Source: Betaproteobacteria bacterium (GTDB lineage Bacteria; Pseudomonadota; Gammaproteobacteria; Burkholderiales; Rhodocyclaceae). From it: DNA of 52,073 bases. This document shows, in pieces, positions 39,301-45,787 of this stretch; position 1 is the stretch's first letter, and each line of letters begins with the position of its first letter. The stretch covers positions 1 to 52,073 of the forward strand of contig JACQAO010000013.1 of NCBI GenBank assembly GCA_016194935.1, in the 5' to 3' direction. The notes below the pieces were generated by a model, which searched no databases, had not been told where the DNA came from, and worked only from the letters and a program-made list of their open reading frames with translations. Made by a program: the position numbers and the translations under genes.

Positions 39301-40017
39301 ATGTTCGCCAACATCGCCGCCTACAAGTTTGTCGCCATCGCGGAGCGTGACGCCTTGCGCGCGAGCCTTCACCAGTGCTGCCAGCAGTTGGCCTTGAAAG
39401 GCACGATCCTGCTGGCGCCGGAAGGAATCAACCTGTTTCTGGCGGGAAGCGAGCCGGCCATCGCCGGTTTTCTCGAAGAACTCCGCGCCGATCCGCGCTT
39501 TGCCGATATCCAGGTGAAATGGAGTTGGTCGGAATTCGTTCCCTTCAATCGCTTGCGGGTGAAACTGAAAAATGAAATCGTCACCCTGCGTGTCGACGGT
39601 ATCGACCCGACAGCCGCTCAGGTACCGCATTTACCGGCAACCGAACTTAAGCGCTGGTACCAGGAGGGGCGGGACTTTGCCATTCTTGATGTGCGCAACG
39701 CATGGGAAGTGGCGCAGGGAAGCTTCGAAAATGCGCTCAACCCGCAACTCAAAAGTTTTGGTGAGTTTCCAGGGTTTATTGGCAGTCTGGCGGCGCTGAA
39801 ACACAAGGCCCTCGTGACTTTTTGCACGGGCGGCATTCGTTGCGAAAAGGCCGCCCCTTTGCTGCGCCAGCAGGGGTTCCAGGACGTATACCAGCTACAG
39901 GGCGGCATCCTCAAGTATTTCGAGGAATGCGGCGGCGCGCACTGGCGCGGCAACTGCGTGGTATTCGATCAGCGCGGTGCGCTTGACTCCCGCTTGCTGC
40001 CGGCGGAGCAGGGTTAG
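39301..40017 (+). CDS. trhO: TrhO-like rhodanese-domain protein (tRNA uridine hydroxylase family)
   Basis: 238 residues. N-terminal ferredoxin-like domain (FANIAAYKFVAI, LKGTILLAPEGINLFLAG) and a rhodanese domain with active-site loop CTGGIRCEKA (C175, C181). Family members use prephenate-derived chemistry to hydroxylate U34 of tRNAs. The protein ends at VVFDQRGALDSRLLPAEQG; relatives usually continue with a Cys-rich segment here. The stop codon (40015-40017) falls in the left arm of the inverted-repeat element, so a shortened C-terminus caused by insertion is likely but not proven. Confidence 0.9.
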   Translation: MFANIAAYKFVAIAERDALRASLHQCCQQLALKGTILLAPEGINLFLAGSEPAIAGFLEELRADPRFADIQVKWSWSEFVPFNRLRVKLKNEIVTLRVDGIDPTAAQVPHLPATELKRWYQEGRDFAILDVRNAWEVAQGSFENALNPQLKSFGEFPGFIGSLAALKHKALVTFCTGGIRCEKAAPLLRQQGFQDVYQLQGGILKYFEECGGAHWRGNCVVFDQRGALDSRLLPAEQG

Positions 40018-40286
40018 ACCCTATTTCAGTACGAATCGTACCCCGCGCCGCCGGGCTTTGGGATGCGATGCAAGGTGGAGGGAGCGCCGCATGGTCAATC
40101 CCTGCAAGCGACCGACAACGCCGCAGCGCGCCCAAAGCCCGACGGCCCTTCGGGTTGAGGCCAGGGCCGGCGTCTGCGGCGTTGCGCCGCTTGCCAATGG
40201 AACAACCATTGGCTGCGCGCCGCGCCTAGCATCCATCCGACCCTGGCCTCAACCCGGGGTACGATTCGTACTGAAATAGGGTCTAA
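40014..40286. mobile_element. 273-bp element with 32-bp perfect terminal inverted repeats (MITE-like)
   Basis: 40014-40045 and 40255-40286 are perfect 32-bp inverted repeats; the outer ends read TTAGACCCTATTTCAG and its complement. Inside, further arms pair: CGGGCTTTGGG with CCCAAAGCCCG, CGGGTTGAGGCCAGGG (40151-40166) with its complement at 40241-40256, and CCAATGG-AACAA-CCATTGG (40194-40212). No coding frame is convincing. The ends permit a TA duplication (TA|GACCC...GGGTC|TA). This is what a non-autonomous transposon looks like; it fills most of the 378-bp gap after trhO. Confidence 0.75.
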
Positions 40287-40395
40287 GTCCGGACTAAGCG
40301 GAGATTTCCCCGCCTTTTCCGGGGAATGCGGGGGATGGAAAAGGGCCAGTATTTGACCTGGTTGTTCCAACCAGCAAACCCTTCCGGAGACGAAA

Positions 40396-40614
40396 ATGAT
40401 TATCCAGTCGGTGGAACTTGTCGCCCTGCCCAATGCACCTGCCTACCAGAACAAGATTTATCGGGCTCACATGGACACCGGCGAAGAGATCGACTTGTTC
40501 CAGCAACACTGGGATGTGGCGCTGCCTCCTGAATCGCTGGTGGGGCTTACGCTGGAGGAAGCCAGGAGAATCCGTAAGGAAAAAATGATGGCCGTGGCGG
40601 AAGGTTTGCATTGA
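40396..40614 (+). CDS. Small hypothetical protein
   Basis: 72 residues with a GGAG ribosome binding site before ATG 40396. It reads MIIQSVELVALPNAPAYQNK..., then AHMDTGEEIDLFQQHWDVALPPESLVGLTLEEARRIRKEKM. The LTLEEARRIRKEK end is a predicted helix; the rest looks like short strands. No family recognised. It lies downstream of the inverted-repeat element and convergent with the MarR gene. Confidence 0.65.
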   Translation: MIIQSVELVALPNAPAYQNKIYRAHMDTGEEIDLFQQHWDVALPPESLVGLTLEEARRIRKEKMMAVAEGLH

Positions 40615-40626
40615 ATTTTTATTGAC

Positions 40627-41100
40627 TCACCCGCCTCCGCCGTCGCCAGCAGCGGGAATCCCCGGCCTGGCTATCAGTTTGCGCATGACCGCCCCGATCT
40701 GGCGGATCTCCGCCGCAGACAGTTTCTGCTCGAACAATTCGCTAATTGCCTTCTCATAGACGGGCCACATGCGCTTGCGCATCCGGCGTCCCTCGGCGCT
40801 GAGCACGGCGTATGCGCCGCGCCGGTCTTCTTCGGAGCGTTCGCGCCGCACCAATCCTGCGGCCTCAAGCCGATCAATCAGCCGCGTGATATTGCTGCGG
40901 CTGGTGACCATCCAGTGAGCAAACTCGTGCATGCGCAGGCGTTGGCCCTCGGCGCGTTCCAGCGCCCATAGCGCGTCGTACCAGTCGAGTGCCGGCAGGT
41001 CTGCTGCGGCGAGGCGGCGTTCGATCTCCTCCACCAGCACAGCATGCGCGGTGAGGAACAGGCTCCAGGCGGCGCCGGTGCTTGTGTCGTGGTCGGTCAT
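40627..41100 (-). CDS. MarR-family transcriptional regulator
   Basis: 157 residues from ATG 41100. Winged-helix core: LPALDWYDALWALERAEGQRLRMHEFAHWMVTSRSNITRLIDRLEAAGLVRRERSEEDRRGAYAVLS, with the recognition helix SRSNITRLIDRL and the wing RSEEDRRGAYAVL, typical of MarR. Such proteins are usually dimeric repressors released by phenolic or oxidised ligands. It is divergent from a GST-like gene, and two matching palindromes lie in the gap between them. The frame is open further upstream, but that would run through the operators. Confidence 0.95.
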   Translation of the reverse strand: MTDHDTSTGAAWSLFLTAHAVLVEEIERRLAAADLPALDWYDALWALERAEGQRLRMHEFAHWMVTSRSNITRLIDRLEAAGLVRRERSEEDRRGAYAVLSAEGRRMRKRMWPVYEKAISELFEQKLSAAEIRQIGAVMRKLIARPGIPAAGDGGGG

Positions 41101-41122
41101 GGAGTATCCAGGAGTAAAGTGA

Positions 41123-41168
41123 TTGCAGTTGCAATTATTATCCGTCATGGTTATAATTGCAAGTGCAA
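41123..41168. promoter_or_regulatory. MarR operators around the GST promoter
   Basis: Two palindromes TTGCA-N2-TGCAA: TTGCAGTTGCAA (41123-41134) and TTGCAAGTGCAA (41157-41168), 34 bp apart. The surrounding 16-bp blocks (41122-41137, 41154-41169) are mutual inverted repeats with one mismatch. On the plus strand TTGCAA (41129-41134), 17 bp, TATAAT (41152-41157) makes a good promoter, so one site covers the -35 and the other the -10/start. This fits repression by the adjacent MarR protein. Confidence 0.8.
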
Positions 41169-41219
41169 TCATCGTAATGGTAATTACAACGCCTTTCCTT
41201 TCCAATGGAGAACTCGTCT

Positions 41220-41915
41220 ATGTCCATGGCGAATCAACCTATGCCCCGTCTTACCCTGGTGAGCCATGCGCTGTGTCCCTATGTGCAGCGGGCGGCCATT
41301 GTCCTGGCGGAGAAGGGCGCGCAATTCGACCGCCGCACCATAGACCTGGCGAACAAACCCGGCTGGTTTCTGGCCGTCTCTCCGCTCGGCAAGACGCCGG
41401 TACTGCTGGTGGGGGAAGAACCGGATCGCACACCGGTGTTCGAATCGGCGGTGATCTGCGAATACCTGGAGGACACCATCGCGCCACGTCTGCATCCGCT
41501 CGATGCGCTGGAACGCGCCCGGCATCGTAGCTGGATGGAATTTGGTTCGGCGATCCTCAACACCATCGCGGCTTTCTACAACGCCCCTGACGACCAGGCG
41601 CTGGAGGCGCGGCGCTTGGAACTCGCGGCGAAATTTACCCAAGTCGAAGCAATGTTGAGTCGCGGGCCATATTTTTCGGGTGAAAGTTTCTCGGTGGTCG
41701 ACGCGGTTTTCGGCCCGGTGTTTCGCTATTTCGATACGTTCGATTCGATTCGTGATTTCACCGTATTTACCGCTACCCCAAAAGTTCGTGTCTGGCGTGA
41801 GGCGCTCGGGCAGCGGCCCTCGGTGCGCAACGCGGTAACTCAGGACTATCCGGAAAAGCTGGTGTTGTTCCTCAAGGGACGCAACTCGGCGTTGTCCGGA
41901 TTGATCTCAGCATAG
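41220..41915 (+). CDS. Glutathione S-transferase family protein
   Basis: 231 residues from ATG 41220, chosen for GGAG nine bases upstream (other ATGs: 41205, 41226, 41241). The N-terminal thioredoxin-like domain reads LTLVSHALCPYVQRAAIVLAEKGAQFDRRTIDL with CPY at the active-site position, then PLGKTPVLLV and the glutathione-binding ESAVICEYLED. An all-helical C-terminal domain follows. The CPYVQ pattern points to an omega-like or glutathione-dependent oxidoreductase-type GST. It is driven by a promoter inside MarR-type operators, suggesting detoxification induced by a ligand. Its 3' end overlaps the convergent aminotransferase gene by 70 nt. Confidence 0.93.
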   Translation: MSMANQPMPRLTLVSHALCPYVQRAAIVLAEKGAQFDRRTIDLANKPGWFLAVSPLGKTPVLLVGEEPDRTPVFESAVICEYLEDTIAPRLHPLDALERARHRSWMEFGSAILNTIAAFYNAPDDQALEARRLELAAKFTQVEAMLSRGPYFSGESFSVVDAVFGPVFRYFDTFDSIRDFTVFTATPKVRVWREALGQRPSVRNAVTQDYPEKLVLFLKGRNSALSGLISA

Positions 41916-42946
41916 GCGGACGCCAGCCGCTGGACGCCTTCGCGCAACTGATCTTCGGTGCTGGTTACGAAGCTCAGGCGCAGCCCGAAGGTTACGCGCA
42001 GTGCTTGCGCCAGCGCCTCGCTTCTGCTGCTGTAGGCGGCGCGCAGTTTCGCCAGATGTTCCGTCAGTCGCCCGGATGCCAGGTAGTGCGCGGCGATTTC
42101 CTGGGTGAATGAGGAAGTGTGCAAATCCATGGATTGTTTGACCTTGAGCGCGGACTCCCGCAGCAGCAGGGGCAACACTGCCCAGCCGAGGCGCAGGCCT
42201 GGGGCGATGGTTTTCGACAGGGTGGAAATATAGCCGCAACAGCTCTCGGCATCAGGAATGCCGCGCGCCAGCTCAAGCATAGACGGCAACCGTTCCCCGC
42301 GATAACGCAGATCGCCATAAGGGTCATCCTCAATCACCATCACCTGATTGGCAGCGGCCCATTGCAATAGCAGTTTGCGCCGTTCCAGCGACAGGCAGGC
42401 GCCGGACGGATTGGCGAAATTGCTGACCACATAAACCAACTTGGGCCGTTGCTCTCCGGCCAGTTCCGGCAGTAAATCAATTCTTGCGCCCTGGGCGTCG
42501 CCGGGCAGGGTGAGCATGTGCGCGCCGGCCAGTTGCAGCACCTGGATCGCCGCCAGGTAACTGGGGCGCTCCAGCACCACGCAGTCGCCCTCGTCGATCA
42601 GGGTTCGGACAATCAGGTCCAGAGCCTGCTGCGAACCTGTGGTCACCAGGATGTCCTGCGCGTCGGTGGGGCAGCCGCGTTGCGCCATCAGGGATGACAG
42701 TTCCCGGCGCAGTGCCGGCTGACCCTCGGTCATGCCGTACTGCAAGGCGGGCATGTGATGTGTGTGCAAAACCTGTTGCGTGCTGGCCTGTATTCCTGCT
42801 TGGTCGAACAGTTCTGCTGCGGGCAATCCGCCGGCCATGGAGATCATTCCCGGTTGCTGGGCGTGTTGCAGTAAATCCCGGATATCGGAGCTGTGGATGC
42901 GTCCCGCCGCCCGTGAAATTTTTTGCGCTTTTTGTGCTGTATGCAT
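41846..42946 (-). CDS. PLP-dependent aminotransferase, apparently internally deleted
   Basis: 366 residues from ATG 42946 (GGA 8 nt upstream; an ATG at 42952 is too close). Fold type I: MISMAGGLPAAELF, YGMTEGQPALRREL, TTGSQQALDLI, NFANPSGACLS, VIEDDPYGDLRYRG and the PLP lysine in STLSKTIAPGLRLG. These fit the 2-aminoadipate/valine-pyruvate type. After RSEALAQALRV the sequence jumps directly to LRLSFVTS; relatives have about 45-50 residues between (GG-F-W strand and ARG...PG-F). Loss of that part of the small domain probably impairs activity. The last 18 residues are encoded antisense to the GST gene. Confidence 0.85.
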   Translation of the reverse strand: MHTAQKAQKISRAAGRIHSSDIRDLLQHAQQPGMISMAGGLPAAELFDQAGIQASTQQVLHTHHMPALQYGMTEGQPALRRELSSLMAQRGCPTDAQDILVTTGSQQALDLIVRTLIDEGDCVVLERPSYLAAIQVLQLAGAHMLTLPGDAQGARIDLLPELAGEQRPKLVYVVSNFANPSGACLSLERRKLLLQWAAANQVMVIEDDPYGDLRYRGERLPSMLELARGIPDAESCCGYISTLSKTIAPGLRLGWAVLPLLLRESALKVKQSMDLHTSSFTQEIAAHYLASGRLTEHLAKLRAAYSSRSEALAQALRVTFGLRLSFVTSTEDQLREGVQRLASAYAEINPDNAELRPLRNNTSFSG

Positions 42947-43017
42947 CGTCATCTTCCTTTGCCGGAAGTCTATTGAATTGACGACTATCTGTCCCGGTTC
43001 GGTCTTGCTGGCTAAAG

Positions 43018-43052
43018 ACAAACTGTTACGGTGCTTCGCGCATACAGTTTGT
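43018..43052. promoter_or_regulatory. Inverted repeat in the aminotransferase / LysE divergent gap
   Basis: ACAAACTGT (43018-43026) and ACAGTTTGT (43044-43052) are perfect 9-bp inverted repeats with a 17-bp spacer, centred between the two divergent genes. This is a plausible operator for the MocR-type regulator encoded two genes away. Confidence 0.5.
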
Positions 43053-43128
43053 TGAAAAAATCCAAGGCGTACCTGTATGCGAAACCAGCCACCGCCTTAG
43101 ACTTCAGTCCCGCTTACGGAGACCATTC

Positions 43129-43716
43129 ATGCTCGATATCCTCGCCCTGGCAAGTTACGCCTTTGTCATGTCCATCACCCCTGGCCCAAATAACATCATG
43201 GTGACGGCTTCCGGAGCGACCTTCGGCTATCGCGCCACAATCCCGCACCTGCTGGGCATCAGCCTCGGCTTTGCTTTCCAGGCGTTGCTGATGTGCCTGG
43301 GACTGGGGATCGTGTTTGAACTTTATCCGGTTCTGCACACGATATTGAAGTGGATCGGTTTTGCCTATCTGGTGTATCTTGGCTGGAAACTGCTGTGGGC
43401 CGGAACAGCCGGGGTGGCGCAGGTGAAGCGGCCACTCTCGTTTATGCAGGCGGCGCTGTTTCAGTTTGTCAATCCCAAGGCGTGGATCATGGCGGTCACC
43501 ACCGCGACCTTGTTCCTGCCCAAGGCTGCCGTGACAGCCACGACTTACGCGGCGATTTTTATGATCCTGGTAGTGGTAAATTATCCCTGCATCACCGTCT
43601 GGGCGCTGTTTGGCAGTGGCATGCGGCGATGGCTGACCAATGACCGGCGCCGCCGGCAGTTCAACTTTCTGATGTCGGGAATGTTGCTGGCGACAGCGAT
43701 TATGATTTTGACATAG
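43129..43716 (+). CDS. LysE/RhtB-family amino acid exporter
   Basis: 195 residues with six predicted membrane helices. The signature ITPGPNNIMVTASGATFGYRATIPHLLGISLGFAFQ at the N-terminus is diagnostic of LysE/RhtB, and FQFVNPKAWIMAV marks the fourth helix. It exports an amino acid or derivative by proton exchange; the substrate is not evident. The MocR-type regulator starts six nt after its stop, and an aminotransferase gene is divergent, so a PLP- or amino-acid-linked regulon is likely. Confidence 0.93.
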   Translation: MLDILALASYAFVMSITPGPNNIMVTASGATFGYRATIPHLLGISLGFAFQALLMCLGLGIVFELYPVLHTILKWIGFAYLVYLGWKLLWAGTAGVAQVKRPLSFMQAALFQFVNPKAWIMAVTTATLFLPKAAVTATTYAAIFMILVVVNYPCITVWALFGSGMRRWLTNDRRRRQFNFLMSGMLLATAIMILT

Positions 43717-43722
43717 GTACTT

Positions 43723-45132
43723 ATGCTGCAACTGACAAGAGGCGATGGCAGACCGCTGGGTGACCAGATCGTGGAAAATTTTTCTTCCATGATCAGTCTC
43801 GGCAATCTGGCGGAAGGGACGCGCCTGCCCTCGATCCGGCAACTGGCGCAGCGCCTGGGCGTCAGCGTGCATACCGTGGTCACGGCGTATGACCGGCTGA
43901 TTTCCAAGGGGCTGATCGAGTCGCGCGCCGGCAGGGGCTGTTATGTCTGCCGACGACAGTTGTGCGGCGATTTTCCCCAGATCGAGGTGGTTATTCCAAA
44001 CGCCGCTACGGCGCTGGGTTTCGCACAGAGTTCACTGGATACCGATCATCCGTTGTTCCCCGCCAGCTCCGGTTTCCTGCCCAGCGACTGGTTTGCCGAT
44101 GCGCTCAGTCCTGCGGCGGGAGCCCGCCTGGTCAAGCCGGAAGCGGAGGCGATGCAGCCGGCGCCGGTGCAGGGGACGGCGATATTGCGCGACTTGCTGG
44201 CGGATGACCTGCGACGCAAAGGCATTCCGGCCCAAGCCGGAAACCTGCTGGTGACCTATGGCGCCACCCACGCAATCGACCTGATCATTCGCGCCGGCCT
44301 GGCTTTCGGCGACAGCGTACTGGTGGAGGATCCGGGTTACTTCGTGCTGCGCAGCCAATTGGAGCGCGCCGGAATCCGGCTGGTGGCGATCCCCAGAAAG
44401 GTCGATGGGCCGGATATCGAGGCGGTTGAAGAGATGGCGCGCCTGCATCGCCCACGCGCCTTTTTCATGCAGACTCTGCTGCAAAATCCCACTGGCGGCA
44501 ACGTCTCGCCGGCCAACTGCCACAAGCTGCTGAGCCTGGCAGAGCGGCATAATTTCCTGATCGTGGAAGACGATGTTTACGGCGACCTGGCCGGCCCCCA
44601 TCTGCTACGTCTGGCCCAGATCGACGAGTTGCAACGAGTGCTGTACGTCAGCAGCTTTACCAAGGTGCTTAATCCCGGCATGCGCGTCGGCTATATCGCC
44701 GCGCCTGCCGCCCTCGTCCCGCAACTGGTCGAACAGAAAATGCTCTCCGTCCTGTCCGGTTCCACCTTGCAGGAAATGCTGGTGGCGGACACGCTGGAAT
44801 CGGGTCGTTACCGCAAGCACGTCGAGCAGATCAGGCTGCGGTTGGCGCGAGTCAGGGCGCAGGCCAATCGCATCCTGCCGGAATTTGGCATCAGGCTGGC
44901 GGAGAACCCGCAGGAGGGGATTTTTCTGTGGGGCCGCATCCCTCAAGGTGTTGATACTGACCAGTTGGTGAGCGACGCGCAGCACAACGGCATATTGCTG
45001 GCGAAGGGCGCGATGTTTTCGCCCACCGGCGGCAGCCGCGATTTCATCCGCCTGAACGCGGCGTATTGCACCGACCGGATTTTCACGGACTATCTGAAGA
45101 CGCGGTTTCCCCTCGAAGCCGGCGCCCGCTGA
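43723..45132 (+). CDS. MocR-type transcriptional regulator (GntR HTH + aminotransferase domain)
   Basis: 469 residues. The GntR winged helix is at about 10-75: LGDQIVENFSSMISLGNLAEGTRLPSIRQLAQRLGVSVHTVVTAYDRLISKGLIESRAGRGCYV, split over three helices and the wing. A linker precedes an aspartate-aminotransferase-fold domain with TYGATHAIDLIIRAG, NPTGGNVSP, VEDDVYGDL and the PLP lysine in SSFTKVLNPGMRVGYI. Such proteins bind PLP or amino-acid adducts to control transcription rather than to catalyse. Unlike the divergent aminotransferase its small domain is complete. It is co-transcribed with the LysE gene. Confidence 0.95.
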   Translation: MLQLTRGDGRPLGDQIVENFSSMISLGNLAEGTRLPSIRQLAQRLGVSVHTVVTAYDRLISKGLIESRAGRGCYVCRRQLCGDFPQIEVVIPNAATALGFAQSSLDTDHPLFPASSGFLPSDWFADALSPAAGARLVKPEAEAMQPAPVQGTAILRDLLADDLRRKGIPAQAGNLLVTYGATHAIDLIIRAGLAFGDSVLVEDPGYFVLRSQLERAGIRLVAIPRKVDGPDIEAVEEMARLHRPRAFFMQTLLQNPTGGNVSPANCHKLLSLAERHNFLIVEDDVYGDLAGPHLLRLAQIDELQRVLYVSSFTKVLNPGMRVGYIAAPAALVPQLVEQKMLSVLSGSTLQEMLVADTLESGRYRKHVEQIRLRLARVRAQANRILPEFGIRLAENPQEGIFLWGRIPQGVDTDQLVSDAQHNGILLAKGAMFSPTGGSRDFIRLNAAYCTDRIFTDYLKTRFPLEAGAR

Positions 45133-45171
45133 GCGGACGCCGCAGGTGCGGCGCATATACAGCGACCGGAC

Positions 45172-45756
45172 TCAAGGGCAGGTCGACGGAACGATGGTGG
45201 GTTTCACCGGAGTACCGCTAGTCGCTATATCCGGCAAGGGGATGTAGCAATAGACCGTGCCGGACTTGGTCACCACTTTGTAGATGCCGTTGGCGAATTG
45301 CGTCTCGCTTGCCGGCGCCCTCGTGAGGGCTTTCGCCAACGCAGGCAACACCGGGCGATCCTCGATGCCTGGCGTTTCTTTTTTCGATGGTGGCGTATGC
45401 CTGGCCTCGTCGCGGGCGACACGCCTGGCAGAGCTCATCAGGGACTCCACCGATATTTGCGGCGGCGCAGTTGCTGGTTCTTGTCTTAACTGAACTTCCG
45501 ATGGGGCAGGCGGACTCTTGGGTGAAATTCGACGTGCTGCAGGCGCCGGTTTGATATCTGCACTCGGCAAGGGTGTGTGGATATCCGGCGGCTGCACTAC
45601 CGGCGCCAGATGCACTTCCAGCACCGGGTTCGGCGCTAACAGGCCAACGCGAGGTTGCGGCAGAATGATGATCGCCAGGACATGCAGGACGGCAGCCAGC
45701 AGCAGAAAAGGAATCAGCCGCCAACGCGTTACAACTCGTGTTGCCGGCTGATGCAC
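45172..45756 (-). CDS. Membrane-anchored Pro-rich envelope protein (TonB-like architecture)
   Basis: 194 residues from GTG 45756. One membrane helix near the N-terminus (LIPFLLLAAVLHVLAIIIL, residues 14-32) places the rest in the periplasm. Residues 40-100 are Pro/Ala-rich as in TonB or energy-transducing proteins. The C-terminal part, GIYKVVTKSGTVYCYIPLPDIATSGTPVKPT, has two cysteines, one at the penultimate position, but lacks a clear TonB C-terminal domain. I cannot assign a function. It follows nrdJ by 31 nt on the same strand. Confidence 0.7.
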   Translation of the reverse strand: MHQPATRVVTRWRLIPFLLLAAVLHVLAIIILPQPRVGLLAPNPVLEVHLAPVVQPPDIHTPLPSADIKPAPAARRISPKSPPAPSEVQLRQEPATAPPQISVESLMSSARRVARDEARHTPPSKKETPGIEDRPVLPALAKALTRAPASETQFANGIYKVVTKSGTVYCYIPLPDIATSGTPVKPTIVPSTCP

Positions 45757-45787
45757 ACCGCTTGCGCTGGTGACGCTGGGCCTGAAC

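Noticed and set aside
40000..40300. Target-site duplication longer than 2 bp around the inverted-repeat element
   Set aside because: Flanks outside the repeats (GCAGGG and GTCCGG) do not match; only a TA-type duplication is possible.
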